Below, piece by piece: positions 42,839 through 51,510 of a DNA stretch of 60,060 nucleotides. The DNA is taken from positions 1-60,060 of the IMG/VR virus record IMGVR_UViG_3300042288_002007; one strand, 5' to 3'. Within the stretch, counting starts at the first letter, position 1. Every line of letters starts with the position of its first letter. The DNA comes from a virus. The position numbers and the translations under genes are program-made. The notes under the pieces were generated by a model, which was given only the letters and a program-made list of their open reading frames with translations, was not told the DNA's origin and ran no database searches.

Positions 42839-43012
42839 ATGGACGATTTAACCCAGAAACTTCAATCACTACTCGACGGTTTTGGTAACAGAGGCAATGC
42901 CAAGATTGAAAGACGACACGACGGTTTTTATTATATAAGTCAAGCTATGTCTGCTCATTTAGATAGTGAGTACCATAGCGCGATCGCAATATTAAAGCAA
43001 TTATTTATTTAG
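42839..43012 (+). CDS. Small protein (57 aa) between acetyltransferase and dcd
   Basis: ATG 42839 to TAG 43012, 10 bp after the acetyltransferase and 8 bp before the second dcd gene, so it fits the train. The product begins MDDLTQKLQSLLDGFGNRGN, has an ERRHDGFYYISQAM centre and a helical C-terminus. Not recognised. Confidence 0.5.
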   Translation: MDDLTQKLQSLLDGFGNRGNAKIERRHDGFYYISQAMSAHLDSEYHSAIAILKQLFI

Positions 43013-43020
43013 GGGAAACT

Positions 43021-43632
43021 ATGATTTTAAACGATGCCCAGATTACAGAATTAGCTATTAATGGAATGATTACTCCATTTCAGATTCAATTAATTAGAGA
43101 AGTTGGTATTTGCGGTCATGCAGAAATGCCCAGGCAGATTAGAAAAGTTATCAGCTATGGCTTGTCATCTTATGGATATGATATTAGATTAAGTTCTAAA
43201 GAATTTAAAGTATTCAAGCATATTCCCGGTACAATTGTTAATCCCAAAAACTTTAATCCTGATAATTTAGAATCTGTAAAATTACAGCATGACTCATGGG
43301 GCGACTATTTCATTATTCCTGCACATTCCTATGGACTGGGTGTAGCGATCGAAAGATTGGAAATGCCATCAGATTTAACAGCAATTTGTATAGGAAAATC
43401 AAGCTACGCACGTGCGGGGATAATCGCAAATCTTACACCAATAGAAAGTCAGTGGCGTGGAAATTTAACTATCGAGATATCTAATTCATCAAGTGCAGAT
43501 TGTCGGGTTTATGCTAATGAAGGTATCTGTCAATTGTTGTTTTTAAGAGGTAAGCCCTGCGAAGTTTCCTATGAAGATAGACAGGGTAAATACCAAGATC
43601 AACCCGAAGAAATTGTACTAGCAAAAGTATAA
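43021..43632 (+). CDS. dcd: dCTP deaminase, second copy
   Basis: A 203-residue protein with a strong ribosome binding site (AGGGGAAACT). It aligns along its whole length with the copy at 32699: ISYGLSSYGYDIRL, SYGLGVAIERLEMPSDLT, CIGKSSYARAGI, GNLTIEISNSS and YEDRQGKYQDQPEE. The differences are spread out, so the copies diverged some time ago or one was imported. One may have shifted specificity (dCTP deaminase, dUTPase, or a bifunctional form). Confidence 0.9.
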   Translation: MILNDAQITELAINGMITPFQIQLIREVGICGHAEMPRQIRKVISYGLSSYGYDIRLSSKEFKVFKHIPGTIVNPKNFNPDNLESVKLQHDSWGDYFIIPAHSYGLGVAIERLEMPSDLTAICIGKSSYARAGIIANLTPIESQWRGNLTIEISNSSSADCRVYANEGICQLLFLRGKPCEVSYEDRQGKYQDQPEEIVLAKV

Positions 43633-44008
43633 TTTTCCCTCATTCAAATCATGGGAGTCGTCAGCTAATTCCCAGCGAATTTCTTTTTCTAACAGCCTAA
43701 TCCAGTTGGCTTGCTCTATTTGCGATCGCCAACTGAATTTCTTAGTTTGAGTGCGTGGAAAGCTACGGATGCGATCGCTTTTTGAGAAGTATTTCGGATA
43801 AATGCACTCGATGGGATTCTGTCACCACATAGGTCAACATCCCAAAAGTGCTGAGGAATAGTGTGAGTTCCAACAACAATAAAGATACCAAAATAGTTAA
43901 GTTTCTTTTTGTTTTGACTTCTGTACCCATATTCCACCGAAACCAATGTGCGGTTTTATTTTCTTCTTTTGCGGATTTTGAGCCAATTTTTGAGGATAAA
44001 TTTTTCAA
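43633..44008 (-). pseudogene. Degenerate or frameshifted coding region
   Basis: Two readings compete on the minus strand. (a) One frame begins near 43946 and reads THTIPQHFWDVDLCGDRIP; near 43810 the convincing protein pattern moves to another frame (ECIYPKYFSKSDRIRSF, then FSWRSQIEQANWIRLLEKEI) and ends near 43630, as expected from a one-base loss in an old gene. (b) An intact 81-residue frame from a TTG at 44008 to 43763 contains one membrane helix (ILVSLLLLELTLFLSTFGML). I cannot decide between them, and no family is recognised. Confidence 0.3.
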
Positions 44009-44066
44009 TTTTCTTTACCAAATTTTTAACTTAGGATACCACTAATAAATTATTATAAATGCTAAA

Positions 44067-44303
44067 TTATTTTTTATTCTTGCTTCCTAAAATTCCCAAT
44101 ACATTAAGCCCCAATAAATAACTAACTAGAGATATTTCAGCGATCGCTAGAGCTTCGGGAATTTCTTCTATTTTAAAAGATTTTATCTGAGGAAGTTGAT
44201 CTTTGGAAAAATCAATCTCTACGCGGATAGACTGAATTACCATTAACCAAGTAATTATCAGCGCGAAAATATACCGATAGATTCTGCCAATCTGATTTTC
44301 CAT
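44067..44303 (-). CDS. Small membrane protein, holin-like candidate (78 aa)
   Basis: Two hydrophobic helices (YIFALIITWLMVIQ and ISLVSYLLGLNVLGILG) separated by a charged loop with several Glu and Lys, and a Lys-rich C-terminus (GSKNKK). The size and topology fit a class II holin, but small membrane proteins of other kinds look the same and no endolysin is seen nearby. Confidence 0.5.
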   Translation of the reverse strand: MENQIGRIYRYIFALIITWLMVIQSIRVEIDFSKDQLPQIKSFKIEEIPEALAIAEISLVSYLLGLNVLGILGSKNKK

Positions 44304-44388
44304 AATTAATAAAGAGCGATCGCCTGTGATCGCGATCGCCTAAAGCTAGGGTGCATCTATCATAAATAGATGCCCTGATTATAGCAAG

Positions 44389-45297
44389 TTATTGGTTCAG
44401 ATGTGTCAATAAAAACTTCATGATTTTCCAGCTTGCACCGTTTCCAACTACTTCCATTGCCAATGTTTTACGCTCTGGTAGCCAAATTTTATCTGCCGTT
44501 TCTTTATCCCCAAAAAATCTTAGGCAAGCGCAAGGCGTAACCGACTTAACTATGTTGTCAATCAGAACGTTTGCTTGATTCCAGTGGTTGTCAGCTTTAC
44601 GTCCAAATGCCCGGATTGTGAATGATGGTTCAGATGGTTGATAGGCTCGATTATTTGCTTTATTTGCCCCTATTCGACGTATCAAACAATTGTTGGTCAT
44701 ACCCTTACACTTCTGCTGATATTTGGAAAGAAATATCTCTGGAAGTGTAGGAATTAAATCAGCGATCGCTTCATACCATCCCAATAGTCCAACTTGAGGT
44801 AATTGGATATCGCTAATCTCTTGATTCCTGGCTGCTAACAGATACATTCTTTTCCGAGATTGGGCAATACCAAAATCCTGTAGATTTAATATTTGGGTAG
44901 TGGTACAATATCCTTGGGTGGTTAATTCCTCCTCAATCTGAGTAAAGCTCTCAAAATTCTTGTAACCTGCCACATTCTCTAGTAGGAAGAATTTTGGGAG
45001 TTTTGCTTTAATAATCCCAACTATGGATTTCGCCACAATTAAATCATCTTCTGTTTCACCTGCTTTTGAATTAGCGATAGAGGCATTCCTGCAACTGGGC
45101 GTTGCAATTATGCAATCTACATCTTCTAATTCATTGGGGTCAACATTCTGGACATAATCACAAATAATTTTGCTGTGGGGATGATTTTTAGCATAGACAT
45201 CAGCGATCGCGCGATCGCACTCAATCCCCCAGATATTAGTCCCTAGTCCGTGTAATGCCATGCCCATGCCTGAGCATATTGAACCAATTCTAATCAT
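44389..45297 (-). CDS. DNA (cytosine-5) methyltransferase
   Basis: A 302-residue protein. Motif I is SICSGMGMALHG. Motif IV is ATPSCRNAS with catalytic Cys69; the usual PPC is PSC, a variant also met in cyanobacterial and phage enzymes. Motif VI is LLENVAGY and motif VIII QSRKRMYLLAARN. A short target-recognition region is followed by the conserved C-terminus (VVGNGASWKIMKFL). It puts a methyl group on C5 of cytosine in DNA, probably to escape restriction. Its start overlaps the ASCH gene by 8 bp. No cognate endonuclease is seen. Confidence 0.9.
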   Translation of the reverse strand: MIRIGSICSGMGMALHGLGTNIWGIECDRAIADVYAKNHPHSKIICDYVQNVDPNELEDVDCIIATPSCRNASIANSKAGETEDDLIVAKSIVGIIKAKLPKFFLLENVAGYKNFESFTQIEEELTTQGYCTTTQILNLQDFGIAQSRKRMYLLAARNQEISDIQLPQVGLLGWYEAIADLIPTLPEIFLSKYQQKCKGMTNNCLIRRIGANKANNRAYQPSEPSFTIRAFGRKADNHWNQANVLIDNIVKSVTPCACLRFFGDKETADKIWLPERKTLAMEVVGNGASWKIMKFLLTHLNQ

Positions 45298-45715
45298 TGA
45301 ATTTAACTCCTAATTTTTCAATCATTTCATCTGACAAATATCTAAACCCTTGGGGTGGTAAAATTCCTGCTTCACGCATCATTGAAAGTGGAATTGGAGT
45401 GATTCTTTTGGGGTTTCTGATTCTAATCCCGTAACCCATGCGATCGCCTAAATAATCCCAAATTTCACGGGAATTTAAGCACAAGCTTGATTGGTAATTG
45501 TTGCAAAAAGTTTGAGCATCTTTGCAGAGAATTTCAACGGATTCACAATAGCCAACTATCTCTGCTGTTGGAGTAGTTTCATAAATTAAGATGTAATCAA
45601 AAGCTGGTTGGCGATTTTCTTCTCGGACACCTCGCTTTCTCAACTCAATTGTTTTCTTCCCTGCAAAAATATTTTGACTGTGACGTGGGTGCAAGCTAAT
45701 TAGCAATGTTTCCAT
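45290..45715 (-). CDS. ASCH-domain (PUA-like) protein
   Basis: A 141-residue protein. LISLHPRHSQNIFAGKKTIE followed by LRKRGVREENRQPAFDYILI, YETTPTAEIVGY and a helical C-terminus match ASCH domains, PUA-like folds with predicted nucleic-acid or modified-nucleoside binding; an E. coli relative hydrolyses N4-acetylcytidine. It overlaps the C5 methyltransferase by 8 bp, suggesting coupled expression and perhaps a joint role in modified-base handling. That link is inference. Confidence 0.8.
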   Translation of the reverse strand: METLLISLHPRHSQNIFAGKKTIELRKRGVREENRQPAFDYILIYETTPTAEIVGYCESVEILCKDAQTFCNNYQSSLCLNSREIWDYLGDRMGYGIRIRNPKRITPIPLSMMREAGILPPQGFRYLSDEMIEKLGVKFND

Positions 45716-45716
45716 T

Positions 45717-45926
45717 TTATCCTTCCTGATTTTCTAGTAATTGATTGTTTGCGATCGCCACCTCTAACGCTTCTGTCACTTTTTCTTTGTCCCCAGAGAA
45801 CTCAAACAAATCAGAAGAAATTAATACTACTGATGGTTCACCGAATGGGAAAACCATTTGCATAACAACTTCTGTTTCCGTGAGGTTGTAATGGATAGCT
45901 GAATACTGTTCAAATAGTTCAGTCAT
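45717..45926 (-). CDS. Hypothetical small acidic protein (69 aa)
   Basis: The product begins MTELFEQYSAIHYNLTETEV and is acidic throughout, with a beta-like VVMQMVFPFGEPSVVLISSD segment. It stops 1 bp before the ASCH gene and has a good upstream site (AGGAGAAAATC). Not recognised. Confidence 0.55.
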   Translation of the reverse strand: MTELFEQYSAIHYNLTETEVVMQMVFPFGEPSVVLISSDLFEFSGDKEKVTEALEVAIANNQLLENQEG

Positions 45927-45935
45927 GATTTTCTC

Positions 45936-46328
45936 CTATTTAAAAAGTGAAAGTTGGATTGAATTAATTTGATGTCTGTGGTGTTTCTCTAAATACTCCA
46001 TTGCAGTATTGAGGCTGGGCGTTACTGATTCTGCCCAGCGAGGTGGAGCAATTTGTTTTTTCTCCATCTCACTACAGCATTCGTCAAATAGGTTGGCAGC
46101 ATCTAGAAATGAAGTCACTGCATCAAAAGCCAATCTATTTAGCTTTGCTCTAACTCTATTCTTGGTGGCAGTATTTGAGCCGTTCCAGAAAATAGAGTTA
46201 AACACCTTGCTATAAGCTTCCGCATAGGATACGAAAAGGGTTAATTCCAGTTTCATGGATATTAGTAATTCATGGTTGCTAGGGATTTTTTCTAGTAAGC
46301 AATGAATTACACACTGAGGTATTAGCAT
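45936..46328 (-). CDS. Hypothetical protein with C-terminal clamp-binding-like motif (130 aa)
   Basis: The start was set at the ATG overlapping the upstream stop by one base (TAATG), not at an earlier in-frame ATG inside the upstream gene. The product is helical and Cys-containing (LRFV-type helices; ANLFDECCSEMEKKQIAPPR), and four-helix-bundle-like (AMEYLEKHHRHQI). It ends SIQLSLFK, which matches the bacterial beta-clamp-binding consensus QL[S/D]LF. It could be recruited to the sliding clamp. Confidence 0.6.
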   Translation of the reverse strand: MLIPQCVIHCLLEKIPSNHELLISMKLELTLFVSYAEAYSKVFNSIFWNGSNTATKNRVRAKLNRLAFDAVTSFLDAANLFDECCSEMEKKQIAPPRWAESVTPSLNTAMEYLEKHHRHQINSIQLSLFK

Positions 46329-46594
46329 TAAAGTAAATCGGAATATTCTGGAAATCCTTCCACCCTTTGATAGTCGCCGACGCAAGTATCGCACCAGTCC
46401 TCAAAAATGTCACCGCTTCCCCTGCAAAAGGGCATCAGCCTATGACATCTTAGACACTCAAAATAATCACCTGGATTGCAACCCCAAGAACACAATCGTG
46501 ACCGTGTTTTTCTGGAATGACACAACAAGGGAGGTCTTCCGATAAAGCCAAGCGCAACTTGCTTGGAATTTAAAATTGCTATTCGTAAATTCAT
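46328..46594 (-). CDS. Small zinc-binding protein (88 aa)
   Basis: Cys-rich: CSWGCNPGDYFECLRCHRLM and DWCDTCVGDY give a set of CxxC-type pairs that could bind zinc. The start has a good site (AGGAGAAACC). Similar small Cys-rich proteins are common in cyanobacterial phages and plasmids without known function. It lies between the N6 methyltransferase and the clamp-motif gene. Confidence 0.6.
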   Translation of the reverse strand: MNLRIAILNSKQVALGFIGRPPLLCHSRKTRSRLCSWGCNPGDYFECLRCHRLMPFCRGSGDIFEDWCDTCVGDYQRVEGFPEYSDLL

Positions 46595-46602
46595 GGTTTC
46601 TC

Positions 46603-47292
46603 CTAGTACAAAAAAGTTGTCGAAGGGTTTTCCTTCCCTAATCTGATGTCAAACACAGCATCATAACATTGTCGCCCTGACATCATTTTGGGCTTTCTTG
46701 AAAGTGCGTTTATCATGTCCTTCCCGTTGTCTAATTTCTTGGGAGTTTTACTGCAAGGAACTCCATTAATTAAATAGTCAACTCGCTTGGGTATACGATA
46801 AACGTGATGGATATGTGCATCCAATTCATTCCAAACTTTTGCTCTTGATTGAGCGCAATTCCAATCTAGTGGCATCAAGAATAATAATCTTGCTGTGGGA
46901 TTATCGGGATTGAGTAATTTGAGTGAGTGCGCGATCGCCTCCATGCACAAACTAAATGGTGGATTAGTAACAACCAAATCATAAACTCTTAAATTGCCTT
47001 TGATTGTGAATGTTTCAAAGAAATCCATTCCTTCCCAGACGACTAAGCCACGATTACGTCTATCGTTCCATTCAAGTATTTTTCGAGCGCGAGATGGCTT
47101 TATTTCTACTGCGTCAATATTGCGATCGCTGGGCAGATATTTAACAATTTGTCCACTTCCTGCAAAGGGTTCAAGGATGTTTTTGTCTGTTGGTAATACT
47201 AAACTTGCGATCGCCTTAGCTTCTTTGTCAGGAGTCTCGTAATCGTCGTTAGTAAACTCTTCAACTGACTGAGATAATGATAGCTGATTCAT
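46603..47292 (-). CDS. N6-adenine-type DNA methyltransferase
   Basis: A 229-residue protein. Motif I is EPFAGSGQI, an acidic segment DAVEIKPSRA follows, and motif IV is NPPF, giving a class I N6-adenine type enzyme without a recognisable target-recognition domain. It begins MNQLSLSQ, near the clamp-binding consensus, at the N-terminus rather than the C-terminus. It would protect phage DNA or modify host DNA. It overlaps the upstream Myb-like gene by 4 bp. Confidence 0.8.
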   Translation of the reverse strand: MNQLSLSQSVEEFTNDDYETPDKEAKAIASLVLPTDKNILEPFAGSGQIVKYLPSDRNIDAVEIKPSRARKILEWNDRRNRGLVVWEGMDFFETFTIKGNLRVYDLVVTNPPFSLCMEAIAHSLKLLNPDNPTARLLFLMPLDWNCAQSRAKVWNELDAHIHHVYRIPKRVDYLINGVPCSKTPKKLDNGKDMINALSRKPKMMSGRQCYDAVFDIRLGKENPSTTFLY

Positions 47293-47930
47293 ACAATTTT
47301 GTCCAGTATTTTTGCTCTGAAGTTGTGAATATTTTTGCAGTATTCTACAGCTGATTTAGGACTATGAGAATAAAGACTTTTTACCATTTGAATTTGCCCT
47401 GGTAGCAAATCAGGGAAGTTTCTCAGGATTTCGTTAATCCCAGGAACTACTTGTTTTTCCTGTGTAACTTTAGCAAGGCGATTCTTTATTTCATCCTCGC
47501 TCACATTGAACAACTCGGCAGTTCTTTCAACGGGATTATTGCTTATTCTTTTAAGAAGAATAGCGTCATCTTCAGGAGTCCATATTCTCGGTTTCAATGG
47601 CTTCTCTTTTAGTTGCTGTGGAATAGGCGATCGCCCATTAAAGAGAACTGTTCCGCGCATTCGTCTCTTAATTCTTCTGACGGTTGCTTCATGGACATCA
47701 AGTAATTCTGCTGCTTCTTTTGAGGTTTTTTCTAAGCAGATTTTTATTTCAGAATCCGTAAGGTTCTTATGCTTTCTTATTTTCTTGGGACTAACACCAA
47801 GAACTTCGCACCGATGCTCTGCTTGTCTTCGAGTAACTTTCAGAGTTTTACCTAGTTCTGCGGTAGTGAAATTACTGCCGAAATTAATTAAGTATGAATC
47901 CTCTTCAGGACTCCATTTTCTTCCTTTCAT
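47289..47930 (-). CDS. Myb/SANT-like multi-HTH DNA-binding protein (213 aa)
   Basis: Three helix-turn-helix or SANT-like modules: WSPEEDSYLINFGSNFTTAE with VTRRQAEHRC; SEIKICLEKTSKEAAELLDV with HEATVRRI; and WTPEDDAILLKRISNNPVER with SEDEIKNRL. Conserved W and acidic residues open modules 1 and 3, as in Myb domains. It is likely a DNA-binding regulator or helicase-loader accessory. It is coupled by ATGA overlap to both neighbours. Confidence 0.65.
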   Translation of the reverse strand: MKGRKWSPEEDSYLINFGSNFTTAELGKTLKVTRRQAEHRCEVLGVSPKKIRKHKNLTDSEIKICLEKTSKEAAELLDVHEATVRRIKRRMRGTVLFNGRSPIPQQLKEKPLKPRIWTPEDDAILLKRISNNPVERTAELFNVSEDEIKNRLAKVTQEKQVVPGINEILRNFPDLLPGQIQMVKSLYSHSPKSAVEYCKNIHNFRAKILDKIV

Positions 47931-48181
47931 TCTTCTTCCTCATACTCTTCTAGTTGCGGATAGTTTGTGGCTGTTTTATTGAGTGCTGTAAACAGGCTTC
48001 TTGTGATATGCCTTTCTACTTCCAATAACTGAAACTTTTTCTTGGATAATGCTTCTTGGCATTCCCCGTATTTGACAATTGAATTTGTAGAAGCAGCGGC
48101 TAAATAACAAAGTTGCAGTATTTCTTGTTGAAGCCATTCTTGCTGTTCAAGCATCATTCTTAGGCTTGGATTCTCGTTCAC
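47927..48181 (-). CDS. Hypothetical helical protein (84 aa)
   Basis: The start is taken as the GTG at 48181, which overlaps the upstream stop (GTGA); longer in-frame starts lie inside the upstream gene. The product (from VNENPSLRMMLEQQEWLQQE) is helical and ends in an acidic tail (LEEYEEEE). Possible coiled coil. Not recognised. Confidence 0.45.
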   Translation of the reverse strand: MNENPSLRMMLEQQEWLQQEILQLCYLAAASTNSIVKYGECQEALSKKKFQLLEVERHITRSLFTALNKTATNYPQLEEYEEEE

Positions 48182-48441
48182 AGGTTTGACTCCTTTTCGA
48201 TTGGATGCCCAAGTGATGAATCTAGTGATAAGCATTTTGACAAGTGAATGCGATCGCTTTCCAATGCTTTTAAATTGTCTAAAGTCTGGTTTATATACCA
48301 TAATCTTTGTCGAACCTCTCTCAATTGTTGGTGGTAGTAATCGCCGTAAATCTTGATGTCCTTAGTAGCTAATTCGTGGGAATATTTTTCCTGAAGCTGT
48401 TCTAGGTAAATTTTGAGTGTTTCGAGTTTGGTAATGTCCAT
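48178..48441 (-). CDS. Hypothetical coiled-coil protein (87 aa)
   Basis: The start is set at an internal ATG (MDITKLETLKIYLEQLQEKY); the longer in-frame form overlaps the upstream gene more. The product is almost all helix with two predicted coiled coils (YYHQQLREVRQRLWYINQTL). It overlaps the upstream gene by 40 bp. Not recognised; may oligomerise. Confidence 0.45.
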   Translation of the reverse strand: MDITKLETLKIYLEQLQEKYSHELATKDIKIYGDYYHQQLREVRQRLWYINQTLDNLKALESDRIHLSKCLSLDSSLGHPIEKESNL

Positions 48442-48644
48442 AAAAACGAAAGTCCGCATTCAGGGAAAATAACAACATGAAAAGTTTCGGGAATATCTAG
48501 CTCTTCTAAAGTGAAATTAGATAATGATTGGGAATCAAAAGCGATCGCATCTTCCCGGACAACTGCATGATTGTCATAACCTGCATTGACATTTTTGAGT
48601 TGATAGGAAGTTAGGGTGAATGAGCGATCGCTTATTTTCTTCAT
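48402..48644 (-). CDS. Hypothetical protein (80 aa)
   Basis: A mixed beta and helix product (MKKISDRSFTLTSYQLKNVN; FTLEELDIPETFHVVIFPEC). It starts at the last base of the DnaB gene, so it is coupled to it. A role with the helicase is possible only by position. Confidence 0.5.
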   Translation of the reverse strand: MKKISDRSFTLTSYQLKNVNAGYDNHAVVREDAIAFDSQSLSNFTLEELDIPETFHVVIFPECGLSFLWTLPNSKHSKFT

Positions 48645-50053
48645 TAGTATTGGGGTTTGACTAAGTTTTTGAACTCTGCGAATTGAGAATTGAAAAGTAA
48701 TTTAATTACTCCCGTTCCGGTATCTCTGCCTTTGGCAATATTTAATTCTGCAATGCCTTTGTCTGGAGTATCTTCGTTGTAATACTCATCTCTGTACAAC
48801 AAAAATACAAAATCTGCGTCCTGCTCCAAAGCCCCCGACGCTCTCAAGTCACTCATCATCGGTCTTCTGTTTGTCCGCGCATCAACACCTCTATTTAATT
48901 GAGCTAATCCAAATACCGGACACCCAAAGCCATCCTCTTTAGAAGATATTTCTTTGAGAAACCTCGATGCTTTTGTTATCTTTGCGTATTCATCATTAGC
49001 CCCTTCCTCTGTTCCTGCTAAGATGTGAATATGATCTATAAATATCGCGCCTGGATTACTACCCGTTGTAGCGATGAAACGGCGGATACTTGCGGCAACA
49101 TCAAGAACATCCATCTTCTTTTTGTCGCAAATATACAAGTTTGACTGTTCTTTCTCGTATTGAGCCATAGCCAAAGAAACTTTCACCCAATCATCTTCTC
49201 TCATCATCTTTGGTTGTTTCAAGACAGTCCCTTCAATTCGACTTTCCTGCGCTATCAATCTCCTACATAACTGCTCCGCGTTCATTTCTAGGGAAAAGTA
49301 GTAAATATCTTTTGGCTGTTCGCGTGACATATTCGCGGCTGCTTTTAAAGCAAATCCCGTTTTACCCGAACCTGGCCTACCACCAACAACTATGAACTCA
49401 TCTTCATTAAAGCCACCTGTTTTGTCGTCAATATCATAAAATCCTGATTTAATTGGTTGAATTTCCCCTGCCAGCTTCTTCTCCATTTCTGAATACGTTT
49501 CCTGCATATATTCAGAAACGTGAACCAACTTTGGGCGATCGTCTACGAGTGTTTGGGATAAGTTAAACACTGATTTTTGGGCTTCATCTAAAACCACTGA
49601 AAGTTTTATCTCTGTGGCATAAGCTAATTTGATGTTCTGCTGGGAAACACGAATTAACTCTCGACGCAAGTATTTCTCCATAACCAGCCCCGCTAAAGCA
49701 TCAATATTCACTGCGGAAACTGTGCAGTCAACAAGTGCGGCTAATTTACTTCTACCACCGACTAGAGTTAAGTAATTTTTCCCAGTAACTTTATCAATCT
49801 TGTCCGTCAGCCACAATGTTACAAAACGTAAGTCAGTTGGCTTTTGCTCTCTATAGAGTTCAAGCATGGCCTCATATATTTTTCTGTGATGCTCAAGATA
49901 AAAGATTTCTGGAGAGATGCGATCGCATATTCGGGTGATAGCTTCAGGGTCTAGTAGTATCCCCCCTAAGATTGCTTCCTCAGCCTCAATATTTTGGGGT
50001 GGCAAGCGGTCAGGACTGTTGCTTGCGAAGTCTAGTTCATTTTCGGTAAACAT
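48644..50053 (-). CDS. dnaB: Replicative DNA helicase DnaB
   Basis: A 469-residue protein. The N-terminal DnaB domain begins PPQNIEAEEAILGGILLDPE, with the expected YLEHHRKIYEAM. Walker A is GGRPGSGKT at about residues 224-232 and Walker B-like FIDHIHIL near 335. The C-terminal DLRASGALEQDADFVFLLYR with an arginine finger-like region completes the RecA-like core. No intein. It unwinds DNA at the phage fork. Its only primase-type neighbour in the window is the lone zinc finger at 35655. It lies 41 bp from the upstream replication gene. Confidence 0.92.
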   Translation of the reverse strand: MFTENELDFASNSPDRLPPQNIEAEEAILGGILLDPEAITRICDRISPEIFYLEHHRKIYEAMLELYREQKPTDLRFVTLWLTDKIDKVTGKNYLTLVGGRSKLAALVDCTVSAVNIDALAGLVMEKYLRRELIRVSQQNIKLAYATEIKLSVVLDEAQKSVFNLSQTLVDDRPKLVHVSEYMQETYSEMEKKLAGEIQPIKSGFYDIDDKTGGFNEDEFIVVGGRPGSGKTGFALKAAANMSREQPKDIYYFSLEMNAEQLCRRLIAQESRIEGTVLKQPKMMREDDWVKVSLAMAQYEKEQSNLYICDKKKMDVLDVAASIRRFIATTGSNPGAIFIDHIHILAGTEEGANDEYAKITKASRFLKEISSKEDGFGCPVFGLAQLNRGVDARTNRRPMMSDLRASGALEQDADFVFLLYRDEYYNEDTPDKGIAELNIAKGRDTGTGVIKLLFNSQFAEFKNLVKPQY

Positions 50054-50094
50054 GGCACTTTATCCTGGATTTTAAAAGGGGTTGTTGAAGCGAG

Positions 50095-51363
50095 TTATTT
50101 TGACCAGTCCCAAGAGGGGAATTTTTCTTTTGCAAATTCGTACCAAGGCTTGTTGTCCTTGTCTTTGGCGAAAAAGACTTCTAGACTCCTAGCAGCACGA
50201 AACTTTTCATGCAGGATTTCGTGGTATGAGTCATGCCACCCCTTGATATGCCTGGGAGTTTCCGCTAATTCCTCTGCTGATTCCGTAGAAACTTGGTCTA
50301 CAGGGCGATCGCAGTAAGTCATTAAGTTTGTCCATCCACCCTTTGTTTGCTCCCACAGATTGATAGTTGCGATCGCCCAGTCATATTTTTGAGCCGGTGT
50401 AGCTTTGTCTTTTACTGCCAGTTGAGTTGCGAGTTTTTTGACAACTTCTGAGTTGAACGTTCCAAACTCTTTTGTTTTAGTGAGCGATCGCCATGGCCAT
50501 CTCCATTGACTCCATTTGTATTTTTCGTTGTAGACAGCTAACAGTTCCGACGGTGGCTTTGCATCTGCCAAATCAGGACTATCTAAGCACAAATCTACTA
50601 ATTCCCACACATTTGCAGCTTGGGCGTAAATGTTTTGAAGCGGGCGGGCGGAACACCCGTCTCCATGAGGGGTTATCTGTTTTACCGAAGATTCTGTTTT
50701 TGTAATCAACGAAGCGGTTGATTCTGAACTACTCCTCTCTTCCTCTTTAATTGAATTTAATTCAATTAAGTGCGCTTGCTCTTTTGTTAAAACAGACTGT
50801 TTATTAAGACTGTTAGAAGAATATAGATCATCCTGTAAATTCAACGACTCGTGCGTTTTTTTTACTAGCTCGTGCGTTCTTTTTACAGGTTCCAACGTTT
50901 TTTCTACTGACTCGTGCGTTCTTTTTACCGCCTCGGAATTTTCAATGCTTTGAGAGTTCCACCACTGATCTAGGGATGATTGAATTAACTCAGTATTGAA
51001 CTTATATTCCTTGGTTCTGTCAAAGTCATGCTTTGATTTTCGAGAATCAATAAACTCCCATACAATAAGCTTCTTGAGCGATCGCCTAATGGAAGAATCG
51101 CCATAAGCGTCAAGCATACCTTCACTTATGTCTGTTATTGTCTCGTACAGCCATAAACCAGGCGGTTGCATTAAGGGTATATTCCCTCTTCTGCTTTGCT
51201 CGTTATAGCTTTCTACCCGCTTAATTTCTTCTAGTCTACAAATAGTCCAGAACTCAAAAAGACTGAGTATCTGGGATGCACAATCATCACCCTGGCAAAT
51301 TGCCTGATAATCTTCGTGGCGATAAATGTATTTCCCATAATGCCTTATAAGATGTTTTGCCAT
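50095..51363 (-). CDS. Phage replication protein, helicase-loader or initiator-like (422 aa)
   Basis: The ATG at 51363 has a strong site (TGGAGGTGTGTA); an upstream TTG in frame lacks one. The N-terminal part (KYIYRHEDYQAICQGDDCAS, EFWTICRLEEIKRVESYNEQ) and residues ~80-130 look like a winged helix. Residues ~150-185 carry a short degenerate repeat (VKRTHESVEKTLEPVKR, then THELVKKTHES). The C-terminal domain has LAVYNEKYKWSQWRWPWRSL. Directly upstream of dnaB, it fits a phage initiator or DnaB loader. It has no ATPase motif that I can see. Confidence 0.6.
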   Translation of the reverse strand: MAKHLIRHYGKYIYRHEDYQAICQGDDCASQILSLFEFWTICRLEEIKRVESYNEQSRRGNIPLMQPPGLWLYETITDISEGMLDAYGDSSIRRSLKKLIVWEFIDSRKSKHDFDRTKEYKFNTELIQSSLDQWWNSQSIENSEAVKRTHESVEKTLEPVKRTHELVKKTHESLNLQDDLYSSNSLNKQSVLTKEQAHLIELNSIKEEERSSSESTASLITKTESSVKQITPHGDGCSARPLQNIYAQAANVWELVDLCLDSPDLADAKPPSELLAVYNEKYKWSQWRWPWRSLTKTKEFGTFNSEVVKKLATQLAVKDKATPAQKYDWAIATINLWEQTKGGWTNLMTYCDRPVDQVSTESAEELAETPRHIKGWHDSYHEILHEKFRAARSLEVFFAKDKDNKPWYEFAKEKFPSWDWSK

Positions 51364-51510
51364 TACACACCTCCAAAGATGTGCAACAATTCGCCCGATC
51401 GCTTGACGGGCATAGAAATATTCGATATCATCCAAATAACTCCTATGGCTTTGAGATGGATTAGGGGTCGCCCCTCGACTACTTGCAATAGTGCGGGGGA
51501 AATATTGAAA

